This document shows positions 34,058 through 45,885 of a stretch of DNA of 64,000 nucleotides, piece by piece. The stretch is taken from assembly GCA_035610835.1 (NCBI GenBank), contig CM069459.1, positions 26,555,570 through 26,619,569 on the forward strand. The letters are read 5' to 3'. This DNA comes from Ophiura sarsii (lineage: Eukaryota > Echinodermata > Ophiuroidea > Amphilepidida > Ophiuridae). Numbering within the stretch: position 1 is the first letter of the stretch; the number at the start of each line of letters is the position of its first letter. A model generated the notes under the pieces. It was given only the letters and a program-made list of their open reading frames with translations. It did no database searches and was not told where the DNA came from. The translations under genes were made by a program, and so were the position numbers.

Positions 34058-35021
34058 TATACATAAGATAATTATTTTCATACCATAATGCTTGGGTTCA
34101 TGAATAGCACTGTTCTCCTCCATTTTTATAAAATTTCAAGATGACATTCGAGGGAATCGAGACCAAATTTTAAAAAGAAACCTCACAAACGATAATGAGA
34201 CCGACATTGATGGGTCTGGTACGAAAACAGTCTACATAAAGAGAAGCTGGTGGTGTGGTATTACAGTATCGGTGCAGTATTGATTGCTCATCTAAAACTG
34301 TTTACATTATTCAGAATATCAATAAGATAATGGCCTATACGTAACGTTAAGGTCACGTTTTTTAACCTTGGCACCCATAAAAGGTGGTTTTGTTACACGT
34401 TATTTTTGTGTTTGTCTTTAGGCTATTGTATTTGTGTAACCATTTATCACAAGCATGTGCAACCTTTATTTACCACCCGGGCCGCGATGTTCGTTACCGT
34501 AAACAACATTTGATACCTTGACAGAGTAAAGCGCATAGCTGCACATGTACATTGTACAGCAGTACTGTACAGTTATACAGTGTTTGGCCAAAAGTGTGTA
34601 CGGTTAATAAATTCGCACCCGGGCCTCATTGTGATTTTGAGATCAATTCACGGGCCGCAGTGATTGTCAAACATTCCAAAACACGTACGGAGATGGGGTA
34701 ATAGGGGGTAATTTCCTCTTTTTACTCCATTTTAACCAGGGATTTTAACACGCAAAGGTCCGTGACATTTGTGACACAGGGGTGCGTCATGGTATATGAG
34801 AAAGTGACGCACCTCGGTAAAGTGACGCATCATTCCCGGGGGTCATGTAGTGCAACATACAACCGACATGTGCATTATTGTCATGAATAAGTGAACTGGA
34901 GAAGATTATAAGAGTTTACCAAGGTCATGTACATTATCCCTTTTCACTCACTGATTCGTCGATAAGCAAAGATTTTCGAAGTTTCCTAACGTTGTGAGTC
35001 GAACATTGATTACCCCGTTAC
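34058..35021. other. Gene-free stretch
   Basis: I see no gene. ACCCGGGCC words at about 34476 and 34617, and AAGTGACGCA words near 34800, recur without forming a clear element. Confidence 0.35.
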
Positions 35022-35291
35022 CAGTGGCGTAGCTCAGGGGGGGGCAGGGGGGGGGGGGGCAAATGCCCCCCCTGAGGAAAAAACCCAATTTGTGCCCCCG
35101 CCCCCACCCCCCTAAAAAAAAAAGGGGTGAGAAAAAAAGGAAATAGTAAACATTTGAGAAAAAAACCCGAGGTTATTAGCCAAATAGAAGGCAAAATTGT
35201 ACAGTAGTACATTTACTGTGCGATTTTTTTTGATTGTGCGATTTTTTTTGGGACTGTGCGATTTTTAGAAATCTTGCCCCCCCCCCCCCCC
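35022..35291. mobile_element. hAT-like element end, cut by a scaffold gap
   Basis: It starts CAGTGGCGTAGCTC, a terminus common among animal hAT elements and close to the one at 36025. It includes long G and C runs and the word ACTGTGCGATTTTT. The other end is not visible. Confidence 0.5.
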
Positions 35292-35391
35292 NNNNNNNNN
35301 NNNNNNNNNNNNNNNNNNNNNNNNNNNNNNNNNNNNNNNNNNNNNNNNNNNNNNNNNNNNNNNNNNNNNNNNNNNNNNNNNNNNNNNNNNN
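35292..35391. other. Scaffold gap
   Basis: One hundred N, adjoining a C run, so probably an assembly break in repeats. Confidence 1.
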
Positions 35392-35790
35392 AATACGTAA
35401 TTTTCTCCGAAAGGCCATTGCTCCGTCAGGTTTTTGGTCCTAAGTGTCTTTTCTCCGAAAAATTTCTGAAAAAATGGTTTTTACTCCTACATGTATACCG
35501 GTCATTACTCCGAAGGTTCATTATTCCGAAAGGTCTATATTCCAAACTTTCGGAGAAAAACCTTTAGAAGAAAAAGATTTTCGGTGAAATGACCAGTAGG
35601 TGTAATAACCGTTTTATCAGATATTTTTCGGAGAAATGACCCTTAAGACAAAAACCTGACAGAGCAATAACCTTTCGAAGAAATGACCTTTCGGATCAAT
35701 TAACATTCGGAATATTTATCTTTGGGATAAAAACTGTTCCGAATGAAAACCTTTCGGATCAATTACACGTCGGAATACCGACCTGCACCC
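35392..35790. repeat. Repeated TTTCGGAGAAA word cluster
   Basis: Words of the type CTCCGAAAGG, and inverted CCTTTCGGA, recur about a dozen times, first mostly in one orientation and then the other. This suggests a foldback element whose left part is in the gap. It has no coding content. Confidence 0.6.
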
Positions 35791-36024
35791 GATATGTTGA
35801 TGTCTATACATTTGAGAGTTTTCTTGGGACATCTTTTACATTGAAACTTGGTCATAATGTTGGTTGTCACTGGACAATATTGGGCACTAAATGCTTTCGT
35901 TGAAAATTATAAAGGTCCAAGGGATGCATCAATTACAGTGGAATTGTGGAATATTGGCAATAGAACGGGCCTTCGAAAAGTGAAGAGGGAGGACGGTTTT
36001 TATTTTGATATTTTACTAAATTGA

Positions 36025-37555
36025 CAGTGGCGTACCCAAGGGGGTCCAAGGGGCCAGCCCCCCCCCCCCCGAAATAACCCGTCGGTAAAAACATCGCGAT
36101 TTTGACCATGCAATTTTTTTTCGACCGGGTATGCGGACAACATCGCTACCCCCCCCCCCCCCCCCCCCCACTTATCAAGATTTCAGCTGCTGATGGCAAA
36201 AGAATTGCAAGTTTTACGATTTTTGGGGAGTCTATGGCAGGCCCAATGTCCAGTAACTCGAACTTGGTTTATCGATTGAAAATCCAAGTTTTTCTTTAAA
36301 AACTTGGATTATCAATTGAAAAACCAAGTTTTTCGACGCCTAATGTCCAATAAGTTTGAAAAACTTGGTTTATCATTTTGAAAAACCAAGTTTTTCAATC
36401 GAAAAACTTGGTTTTTCAACGCGGAATGTAAAATAATTCGAAAAACTTGGTTTATCAATTGAAAATCCAAGTTTTTCGACGCCTAATGTCCAATAATTTG
36501 AAAAACTTGGTTTATCAATTGAAAATCCAAGTTTTTCGACGCCTAATGTCCAATAATTTGAAAAACTTGGTTTATCAATTGAAAATCCACATTTTTCGAC
36601 GCCTAATGTCCAATAATTCGAAACACTTGGTTTATCAATTGAAAAACCAAGTTTTTCGACGCCTAATGTCCAATAATTCGAAAAACTTGGTTTATCAATT
36701 GAAAATCCAAGTTTTTCGACGCCTAATGTCCAATAATTCGTAAAACGTGGTTTATCAATTGAAAATCCAAGTTTTTCTACGCCTAATGTCCAATAATTCG
36801 AAAAACTTGGTTTTTCAACGTGGAATGTAAAATAATTCGAAAAACTTGGTTTATCAATTGAAAAACCAAGTTTTTCGACGCCTAATGTCCAATAATTCGA
36901 AAAAATTGGTTTATCAATTGAAAATCCAAGTTTTTCGACGACTAATGTCCAATAATTCGAAAAACTTGGTTTTTCAATTGCAGGCCAGGGCTGGAAAAAA
37001 TGTTTTTCCCCTGCAAGGGAGTTGCTGTTTACCGCTAACCCAATGGTTGCAAAGCAACCATCGCGCCGCCGCACGAAGCGGCGCCAGGGGGGAGTCTGAG
37101 GGGGGATGTGCCCCCCTGATATGGTAGCGCTTTTTGAAAAATGAGACTGTGATTGGCGCAATTTGATGCACCTTTTTTGGCGATTTAAAACAATTTGCGA
37201 TAAGGTCCAATTGATGCTATTTTGTGCATCATTTTATTTAATATCGGCTGTATTGCTCTATACTGTGAACAAAAATCTTTAAAAAAATCTTTAAAAAAAA
37301 ATCTTAAAAAAAAAATCCTTAAAAAAAAAATATTGCGGTTTTTTTTCGAGAAAAACTTGGTCTTTCACTTGAAAAACTTGGATTTTCAATTGATAAACCA
37401 AGTTTTTCGGCGAAAAATTTTGTTTTTCGAGTTACTGGACATTGGGCCTGTCATAGGAGTCTGTATAAAAAATTGTCGGTACATCATGCCTTTCGTCAGT
37501 ACATCTATGGTTGTGTGCCCCCGCCCCCAGTTTCAAAAAGCTGGGTACGCCACTG
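36025..37555. mobile_element. hAT-like element carrying a 60 bp palindromic array
   Basis: The ends are CAGTGGCGTACCCA and TGGGTACGCCACTG. An exact 8 bp duplication, TAAATTGA, flanks it (36017-36024 and 37556-37563). Terminus and duplication both fit the hAT superfamily. There is no transposase, and the interior is filled largely by the 60 bp array. Confidence 0.9.
36240..36990. repeat. 60 bp tandem array with internal palindrome
   Basis: About twelve units each contain AAAAACTTGGTTTATCAATTG and the inverted CCAAGTTTTTCGACGCC, with TAATGTCCAATAATTCG between. The unit is a multiple of three, so the array is open in several frames and produces long repetitive open frames on both strands. These are unlikely to be real proteins. 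Confidence 0.92.
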
Positions 37556-37605
37556 TAAATTGACACATAAAAATGGCTGTCTTCATGCAATCCTTCTTTT
37601 TTGTT

Positions 37606-37706
37606 TAGGGTAAAAATTGCGTTTTTCGTTTTAGGGTAAAAATTGCGTTTTTCTTTTTAGGGTAAAAATTGCGTTTTTCTTTTTAGGGTAAAAATTGCGT
37701 TTTTCT
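37606..37706 (+). repeat. Tandem repeat, about 28 bp, four copies
   Basis: Units read TTTAGGGTAAAAATTGCGTT plus a short T-rich tail. The array lies just outside the hAT-like element. Confidence 0.92.
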
Positions 37707-38208
37707 TAGTTTCAAATTTCAATGATAGTAAAACTACTCATAAAACATTGACTACAGTGCTTTTTGGACTGCGAAATTTTGTGTCCGTGCGAAAAAAATG
37801 TACGTGCACAATTTTGTGACTCCCCCCCCCCCCCCCAAGAAATTTTTTGGGGCAACCTTTTACGAAAATGTTAGGTGAAAATGCACCCCCCTTGGGCAAA
37901 AGTGTCTGACGGCCCTGATTTGTAATGCCAGCATCTTTCAGCAGCATACGGAAAACGGTGAGACACTTTTTTATGTTAAGGTTATGAGGGTTAGAGACCT
38001 AGAGTTCTATGAAAACACTTGCAAGTGACTGTTTAGTTGATTAATACAATTAATTAGGCCTATCAACTATTGACATTTCAGTAATTAGAAACTCAATAAT
38101 ATATGAAAATTGATTTTAAAAAAAATGTTTTGACCATATCCCAGAAAGTGAGGAGGGGAGGGCTATGAGAATAAAGTGGCTTTATTGCAATAGCAATCAG
38201 CAACTTAT

Positions 38209-38437
38209 CAGGGTCCGAATTTCGTCAAAAGTTGCGAGAATCCATTTAGATTCCTGCAGAGGATTTTGCGAGAATCCATAGGTTCCTGCAGAGGATTTTG
38301 CTAGAATCTATGGATTCTCCACCATTCAAATTATTTGTAGACAGAATATCTATACGAGAATCAACATTCTCACAACTTTACCAGCAGGAATCTTTGCGAG
38401 AATGGATTCTCGGGTTCTCCTCGAAATTCTGACCCTG
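38209..38437. mobile_element. 229 bp TIR element with GAGAATCCAT words
   Basis: The ends are CAGGGTCCGAATTTCG and CGAAATTCTGACCCTG. Inside, GCGAGAATC and TTCCTGCAGAGGATTTTG recur. The flanks do not show a clean 8 bp duplication, so the superfamily is open. Confidence 0.7.
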
Positions 38438-38865
38438 AATTTCCACCATGTAATTGATGTATGCATAGGACCTTCACACACCTTCTAAAATCTACCATAC
38501 CGTAAAACGGGGTGAATAGGGACATGGGGGTGAATAGGGACAAAAATGGGAACAGTTTTTTAAATGTCACCCGGCCAGTTTGTGTACCGTAAAACGGGAT
38601 GAATAGGGACATGGGGCCTTCCAAGATCAAGTTCAAGATCCTGTGTTGATTTATGACAAACATAAACTAATCAAAAAATGAAACCAAAACAAAACAGTTT
38701 AGTAAAATGGGTTGTCATTTTTTAATTTGTTTTGTTTCATTTCTATATCCATTATCCAATAACATTATAAACAACGAGACACTTCAAAAGTTCATTCACC
38801 ATCTTATTTTAATAATAGGATTATTTATAGTACATACAATCAATTCAATTATTGTTATCCTATTC

Positions 38866-39216
38866 ACAATGTTCCGATCACTTTTTTGGGGCTTTGATTA
38901 TTTTTTCACATCAAGATATTTTGATATCAGAAGAATCCCCATATTTTTCTCATTATGTATGTAAATTCTTAGGGGCCAGAAATGTTCCATTTAGAAATTA
39001 TAGGCTAAAATGTGGTGAATTACTGCCAAAGGTGGTTAATCACCAAGCAGTTTGTGTACGACTCAATGGGCAAATGTTTTCTGACCTTGTGCTTCTCAAA
39101 ATAGAACCATTGGAGTTACTCTCAAACTTTGGAATGCGACAATTTTAAGGATGACCTTTCATGTAAAATAGAAAACATCAAGTTGAAAATTGGGCCAGCA
39201 ATCGGAACAACTACCT
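38866..39216 (-). mobile_element. Divergent T2/Kolobok-like MITE
   Basis: It shares CCGATCACTTTTTTGGGG, TCAAGATATTTTGATATCAG and AAGGATGACCTTTCATG with the copies at 25423 and 50740. It ends CAACTACCT before TTAA (39217-39220). The left end is eroded. Confidence 0.55.
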
Positions 39217-39636
39217 TTAATTGAATGCTCTGTACATTTAATGAAAATTATAAACCTGAAAATAGTATCTGAACAAAATATTGTCTCTGCTTGTGTGAGG
39301 TAGAGATTTATTATTTTGAATCAAAATGTGATACAATGCAAGCATGGAACCTACAAAATCTGAAAGCAAGAATTTATTTGAGTCTTTGAATGTTAGGAGA
39401 AACATACCTGGTCAGATTGTGGGTTAAACAAAGTATTAAGAAGGAAAATGAGATCAAAATCTAAAATGAATGAAATATTTATGAAAAATAACATGCAAAA
39501 TGTTTGGTTTTTGTTTGTGTGTTTTGTTTGTAAATTAAAGCATGTTGGATGAATAAAATGAAAGTTAGAAAAGTTAGACGAAAAAAAAGGAAGTAAAAAG
39601 ATCTGTTCGATTAAGGTTAAATAAATAGTGATTCAA

Positions 39637-40125
39637 ATATCGTCAGCCTGTTTCGATAATTGCCTAACTCACTTTTTAGCGAAATTGAGCTTTTTGCATG
39701 AATCATGACTTCATTATATTATGGCTTATGCACATGCTGTAATAATACCTAAGTCATTGACCAATCAAAAGTGTTGATAAATGCACAATTTCAATTCTGC
39801 CTAAGTCAGCCTTGTGTGAGTTAGGCAGTTTGTAATAATGATGTAAAATGTTTAAAATGGGTCATATCATATTAACCTGTACTGGCCTATAACAAGTCAC
39901 ATTTCACTTACAGGTATATTTTAAACCTAATTCTATCTAACAGTTACTGCTCCTGTTGGAATTCACCTGCATCGTTCATGGTGCTATTCAACATATCATC
40001 AGCCTGCTTCGATAATTGCCTACATGTAACTCACTTTTCATAGTTTTGTTGTTTTCTAAAAAAACTAGAAAAAATGAGTTAGGCAATTATCAAAGCAGGC
40101 AATTATCAAAGCAGGCTGACGATAT
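39637..40125. mobile_element. 489 bp MITE with repeated TGCCTAACTCA words
   Basis: The ends are ATATCGTCAGCCTG and CAGGCTGACGATAT. The adjacent word GATAATTGCCTAACTCAC recurs inside in both orientations, for example near 39797, 39815, 40012 and 40076. Confidence 0.82.
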
Positions 40126-40401
40126 GTTTTATTCAATGGAGTACGTTCAGAAACATATGATGCTCAAGTAATTAATTATTGTTTGTCCAGGGAAAAAGAT
40201 ATATCAAATATTCAAATCAAACCAATCATAATTGACAGAGTTTCTTTTTTAGTGTGGGATGAACTATACACAGATCACGCTTTACTACGTCACAGGTGTA
40301 ACTCAGCTCTTATCGGTCTTGGCTGGTCATGTGGGCCCCATGTCCCTATTCACCCTGTTTTACGGTACACAAAGTGGCCAGGTGACATTTAAAAAACTTG
40401 T

Positions 40402-41229
40402 CCGCAAGTCTTTCCAATTTAAAACCTGTATGACGCGTCACTACAAGAAATTGAGAGGTCCAGGATGCACAGACGCGTCAGAATGCGACCCCTGGTTAGT
40501 GGTCAAACACGTAAATTGTAGTGTTCGGCAAGGGTCACAGTCACCAAAGACAAACAGAACATGTGATCAACTCCATTTTTCACACAAAGTTAGGAGCAAG
40601 TATGTCATTCTTGCGCACATTTAAAAAGTTTCAAAATTGAAAAATGGTTTTGAAAACAAAATGGATTCTTTCCACTTTAGTGCAGTTTTTTTTTACTCTC
40701 CCTGTATTGGAATTTTTTTAGAGATATCTGGAGTTTAAAAAAACTTACAAAACACAGAAACTTATCTGTGTGTGTGTGGGAATTGGGGGAAGACTCTATT
40801 GTTATGCCATTGTATTGATTTCTAAGTAGTTTACCTAACTGTATGCTCTTATTGAATAGGTACTTGACAGTATATTTCACCATGACTGCATGGATACAAT
40901 AGCACCTACTTCACACCTATCTGGTCATAGGAGTTGCTTGTGCAAGTGTTCCAATGGTCAACAATATTTTATATTGGTGTTTTATTAATTTAATTGAACA
41001 ATTTAATATTTATTTAAATAATTTTTATATTTAAACATTGTTTTAATCAAGTTTTGTCGTGTTTTTGTGAGTCGAAACAACAATAAGGCCACCCAGACTC
41101 TGGCCCTGAAAGGGCAAGTCATCAACTTCTTCTTTTTTTGTTGCCTAATATGGCAATTTTTAATGTTCATCTTGAATTCTGAAGAAAATTAATTGAAATA
41201 AGAAAAATAATTAATTAATAATTAATTCA
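40402..41229. other. Gene-free stretch
   Basis: AT-rich, with no supported gene or element. Confidence 0.4.
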
Positions 41230-41581
41230 AGGTTTATTAATAAACAAATGTACACCCCAGCCAAAGGCTGAATTGCATACAATCTTACCATAAAAACAAT
41301 TAAATACATACAAATGACACCAATTATATATAAATACGGTATACAAATAAATATATTAAAAAATATTACAAATAAAAAGGCAAGCAATTAAAGGCAACAG
41401 CCAACGATCATACAGAGTCACTCAATATACCATACCCTTAAACTTTCGAAGCTTCTGCATTCCACAACCTGACCATGTACGGGATGGGACTTCTGGCATA
41501 TCTCTGGGTACGAGCTTTGGGGACTGATAGTGATAGGAGGTTAGAGTTACCATACGCAAAGACCTGTCATTATCCACATGA
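41230..41581 (-). pseudogene. LINE C-terminal tail and 3' untranslated region
   Basis: On the minus strand, 41581 down to a stop at 41438 encodes SVPKARTQRYARSPIPYMVR followed by LWNAEASKV. This is the usual end of CR1/L2-type polyproteins. Downstream on that strand is AT-rich 3' sequence. Only this tail remains. Confidence 0.75.
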
Positions 41582-41654
41582 CTTTGTGTTTATTTAATAT
41601 CCGCTTGCTTTGATATTTCAAACAATGCCCTTGCTTAACCAACGCCCTTCCTTA

Positions 41655-41862
41655 ACGCAATCCATGCGGCAGGCGGCTGCAGACAACATTCCAAATTTTG
41701 ACAAAATGTTTCAAAAATGTCAAAATTATTTAATTTCATTACCATAATTGGAATCACCATGAAAAATACATTGAAATAAGGAATTACAAACATGCCTACA
41801 TGTAGCATTGGTTCAGTAATTGTTGAGGTACATGTAGACCTTGAAAATTGGGAAAGGTTTCT
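41655..41862 (+). repeat. Dispersed repeat (as at 3301-3538)
   Basis: Shared words include GCGGCAGGCGGCTGCAGAC, AAATGTTTCAAAAATGTC and TTGGGAAAGGTTTCTGAAA. It abuts the satellite that follows. Confidence 0.65.
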
Positions 41863-41865
41863 GAA

Positions 41866-43370
41866 ATATCAAAGTCATCGGCGAGTCCAAATGATTCATT
41901 TCAAACAATGTTCATGCTCAAGTTTTGAAAAATGTGCATTTTAATCAAAAATATGAAAAAGTGTCCATCATAACAAAATTTATCAATATTTTGGATTGAT
42001 CTCAATTTTTGTTTGTTTTTGCAATTGGTTGATTACAAATTGATATCAAAGTCATCGGCAAGTCCAAATGATTCATTCCAAACAATGTTCATGCTCAAAT
42101 TTTGAAAAATGTACATTTTCAATTTTCATCAAATATATGAAAAAGTGTCCATCATAAAACAAAATTTATCAATATTTTGGATTGATCTCAATTTTTTTTT
42201 GTTGCAATTGGTTATAAGTGATATCAAAGTCATCATCGGTGAGTCCAAATGAATCATTCAAACAAATATTCTTGTTAAAATTTTGAAATGTGCATTTTGA
42301 TCAAAATTGCCGAAAAGTGTCTGTGATCTCACTCGATTTAGGATTCTAGTGTTAACCCATCAACATTGTGGATTTATCTCAAAATTTCATGTTGCAATTG
42401 GTTATAAGTGATATTTAAGTCAGCGGTGAGTCCAAATGAATCATTTCAAACAAATATTCTTGTTAAAATTTTGAAATGTGCATTTTGATCAAAATTACCA
42501 AAAAGTGTCTGTGATCTCACTCGATTTATAATTCTAGTGTTAATTAACCCATCAAAATTGTAGATTTATCTCAACATTTCTTGTTGCAATTGGTTATGAG
42601 TGATATCAAAGTCAGCGGTGAGTCCAAATGAATCATTTCAAACAAATATTCTTGTTAAAATGTTGAAATGTGCATTTTGATCAAAATTACCGAAAAGTGT
42701 CCGTGATCTCACACTCGATTTATGGTATAATTCTAGTGTTAACCCATCAGAATTGTGGATTTAGCTCAATTTTTTGTTGCAAATTTGGTTATAAGTGATA
42801 TCAAGTCATCGGTGAGTCCAAATGAATCATTTCAAACAAATATTCTTGTTAAAATTTTGAAATGTGCATTTTGATCAAAATTACCGAAAAGTGTCCGTGA
42901 TCTCACTCGATTTATGATTCTAGTGTTAACCCATCAAAATATTGTGGATTTATCTCAATTTTTTGTTGCAATTGGTTACAAGTGATATCAAAGTCATCGG
43001 TGAGTCCAAATGATTCATTTCAAACAATGTTTTATGTTCAAATTTTGAAAAATGTGCATTTTAATCAAAAAAATGAAAAAGTGTCCATCATTAATCGATT
43101 TAGGATTTCTCTAAGTGGTGAACAAAATTGATCAACATTTTGGATTGGATTGATTTCAAAATTTGTTGTTGCAATTGGTTACCAGTGAAGTCATCGGTGA
43201 GTCCGGGTCCAAATGAATCATTTCAAACAATGTTCATGTTTAAATTTTGAAATATCTGCATTTCGATCAAAATTACGGAAAAGTGTCCGTCATCCTACTC
43301 AATTTATGATTTCGAGTGTTAACCCATCTAACTGTGAACAAAATAATTCATCAACATTTTGAATTGTGCG
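41866..43370 (+). repeat. Satellite, eight units of about 177-205 bp
   Basis: Units begin near 41866, 42043, 42221, 42411, 42601, 42798, 42984 and 43190 with ATATCAAAGTCATCGGTGAG. They contain TCCAAATGAATCATTTCAAA and TGCAATTGGTTA. Units differ by many point changes and small indels, so the array is not recent. It is not coding. Confidence 0.92.
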
Positions 43371-43814
43371 CACTTCACGCAATGACGCAACGTACACAAT
43401 ACGCTACGCTGCTTCAATGTGTTCGTTCAATTGTAATTCCAACTAGTATTATTTATTATACAGGGTGGTTCAATAAAACCGTGACAGTTTTTTGAAGCCA
43501 TTTATTTTGATATTCTGTAAATTTAAAATATTTTTTTTCTTCAATATTTATCAACTATATGATCTTGACCATCTATGCTGAAAATATCCTTACAAATAAC
43601 CTTACGGTTGCAAAATAACAATCAAATTTATTCGATCTCAATCACAAAGTTATAGGGTGCCGAATTCGACACCGTTTCGTCAATGACGTGAAAATAAAGA
43701 CTTCCAAGTTTCCTTAAAAAATATCAGATCTGTTATATTGGTAATGCATCAGTATAATAATAAAACAACAACTGAAACTTCAAAGCTTTTCACTATGTGA
43801 CACAAGTGGACTGA
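43371..43814. other. Gene-free stretch
   Basis: TACAGGGTGGTTCAATAAA near 43459 resembles one end of the element at 54278, but no matching other end was found. Confidence 0.4.
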
Positions 43815-43925
43815 AAAGGGTTAATGGGCCCAGTCGGTAATGTGCCGAGATGGTCACTATCGTGGGCCCAATCGGTAATGGGCCCAGTCGGCAACGGGCC
43901 CAATCGGCAATGGGCCGAGTCGACT
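43815..43925 (+). repeat. GC-rich minisatellite
   Basis: About six imperfect units of AATGGGCCCAGTCGGT lie within AT-rich surroundings. Confidence 0.85.
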
Positions 43926-44235
43926 GGTCACCCCCTAAACAAGTAGCCTACTCAAAATATTTTGATACCCTAGCAAGTTATTTGTATAATTTAATCCTCT
44001 TACCGGCGTATGACACATTTCTAACCCTTTTTTCCTTCCCTAAAGCTAAAAGTATTATGAAACATATGCCGAGCTGCTGATTTATCAGATCACTTGCGAA
44101 GGATACAATTTGAGAAATCTCGCCCATGCAACATGGCTATTTATAATCCTCATGAAGCAAATAAGGACCGTAAATACGAAAGGCAATGATTTAAAAAGTA
44201 TACCCTTTTTTTCTTAATATTAAAGATAGGCTATA

Positions 44236-44547
44236 TTATGTTATCTTTTCCAGGAGACGCCCTCAATCCTCCAATTTTTCTTTGGAAGCAGATTTGCTTG
44301 CAGATTTACATTTCTGATCATAAATCATAAATATATTCCAATTTACTAGTGATCGATACGATTCTAGTAATAAGGCCTACCTCAAAATTTTAGAGTGAAT
44401 TTAGAGTAAAAGAATATACTGATTGGGTTAACCATGATTTTGAAGTACCTAATTATGAATCGTATCACCCTGTACCTTGGAATGTATGATTTATGATCAG
44501 ATTTTCTCTCTCGAGGATTGAGGGCGTTCCCTGGAAAAGATTGCATA
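44236..44547. mobile_element. 312 bp foldback MITE
   Basis: The arms contain ATCTTTTCCAGG, CGCCCTCAATCCTC and CTGATCATAAATCATA in both orientations. The outermost sequence is TATG / CATA. It has no coding content. Confidence 0.75.
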
Positions 44548-45526
44548 GTATACAGGGCTCAAAATAGACAGGGGCGAAGGGCGATTAGCCCCCAGTTTTC
44601 ACAAAATAGCCCCCTGAGAAAATTCTGGCCTATGGTAAAATGTAGGCCTACTCGGGGCGATTTTTTGGCAGATTTTGCTCAAAATAGCCCTCACAGCCAA
44701 AAAAATATTTTAACCCCTGATTAGTATACCTTTAATGTAAGTCCATCTCCAAAGTTCCGAGTCCAAGTCCATCGGGCTGTACAAAATTCTATGAGAAACA
44801 CATTTATTATTTTACTTGGCCTAACACAAAAGTTTGGGAATAACTCATACATGTACTTCACACTGTCAGACAATTACAATACACATCTGGCCACACCACA
44901 CCGCTCCTGGGAAATAATGAGCAGGATTGGGGAAATAATGCCAAGTGGAAAAAATGGAACTTTGGGTTTATGGGCTGTGGTTGCACAGCCCATAACATAC
45001 ATAAGGCCAAACAACAACAAAAAGTTTGTCTCAAAGCTTGCGAAGGCTTCAAAATCGGGCGACATTTTTTTAATTTGTGTGGCAATTTTTACTCTTACTA
45101 TTTGCAACCGTTGACACTTTCTGATATTTGTTTTATTCTATTTGAAATGAATATTGTGATGTAGTTGTGTAAATAACAATTGTGCAGCGTTTTTTGAAGA
45201 ACTGAGTCATGTAAAAGTTTGAAAAAAGGAAAATCTGCCGATATTTTTAATAAAAACTCGAAATAAAAATTTGTAGGGAAAAAAAAAATTGATTTGAAAG
45301 TTTTCTGCATTTCAGACGCGGTATTTTGGCATTTCAAAACCAATGCGCGCGCAAGCTTTGAGACGAACCTTTTATTTTGTTTGGCCTAACGTGTTTATTG
45401 TTTTATTGCGAGTAAGCATCTTAAATGATCTCATCATATACCGTGTGTTGTTGTATTGTTTGTCAATTAGAATCCATGACTGCTCTATATCACTACTATC
45501 TGGTCTGTACTCTGTTTATCGGAGAC
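44548..45526. other. Gene-free stretch with repeated short words
   Basis: TTGGCCTAAC and CAAAGCTTGCG occur on both strands in this interval, hinting at a decayed foldback. No borders could be set. Confidence 0.35.
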
Positions 45527-45598
45527 GGCCGGGTAGCTCGGGGGTTAGAGCATTCGACTTGTGTTCGAAAGGTCACAGGTTCGATTCCCGCACCGGCT
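45527..45598 (+). tRNA. tRNA-like sequence, anticodon loop TGT (Thr-like)
   Basis: The 72-base cloverleaf-like sequence has a D arm (GCTC/GAGC), an anticodon stem TTCGA/TCGAA with loop CTTGTGT, and a B box GGTTCGATTCC. The acceptor stem GGCCGGG/ACCGGCT has one mismatch and a G-T pair. The T stem ACAGG/CCCGC has two mismatches, so a functional tRNA is doubtful. A tRNA-derived SINE head or pseudogene is more likely. Confidence 0.5.
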
Positions 45599-45885
45599 CA
45601 CGTCCTTGCTTTTTAAGTTGGGATATGAGTCGAGGCTTCTTTAATGTTTGTTTGAGTTGTGGAACTTGCGGTACATAGTTATCTGCCACGCTGTTAAATT
45701 ATTTAAATTGTTCAAGTTCCCTATTGAATCGCCTATGCGATCCTCTATATGTTGGTATGTGATGCGTAACCCTCTCATCTTCGGATGTGGTGTTTGTATG
45801 CACTTTACAGTAGTGTTGGCCAAATATGAGCTAGAACATCAATTTGAAACAACATTTAGAGCCATACAAACAAAAAATGGTATCA

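Larger units (their letters stand above)
38551..40401. mobile_element. TIR element with nested MITEs
   Basis: Inverted arms of about 67 bp (38551-38618 and 40334-40401) contain GTACCGTAAAACGGGATGAA and GGGACATGGGGCC. A second partial copy of the word precedes the left arm (38500-38535). The interior is occupied by elements at 38866-39216 and 39637-40125. It has no transposase. Confidence 0.75.

Noticed and set aside
36240..36990. CRISPR-like pattern of regular repeats
   Set aside because: There are no unique spacers. The whole 60 bp unit repeats, and the DNA is animal nuclear.
36373..37161. 262-codon minus-strand frame with 20-residue repeats
   Set aside because: It is produced by a 60 bp palindromic array whose unit is a multiple of three. 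Frames are also open on the other strand, and the array lies inside a non-autonomous hAT-like element.
38370..38663. Minus-strand frame with repeated SLFTPFYG
   Set aside because: The peptide repeat is the translated terminal word of the element, not a protein motif.
40259..40624. 121-codon frame
   Set aside because: It begins in a MITE-rich interval and crosses the terminal repeat of 38551-40401. The peptide LFTLFYGTQSGQVTF is a translation of that terminal repeat.
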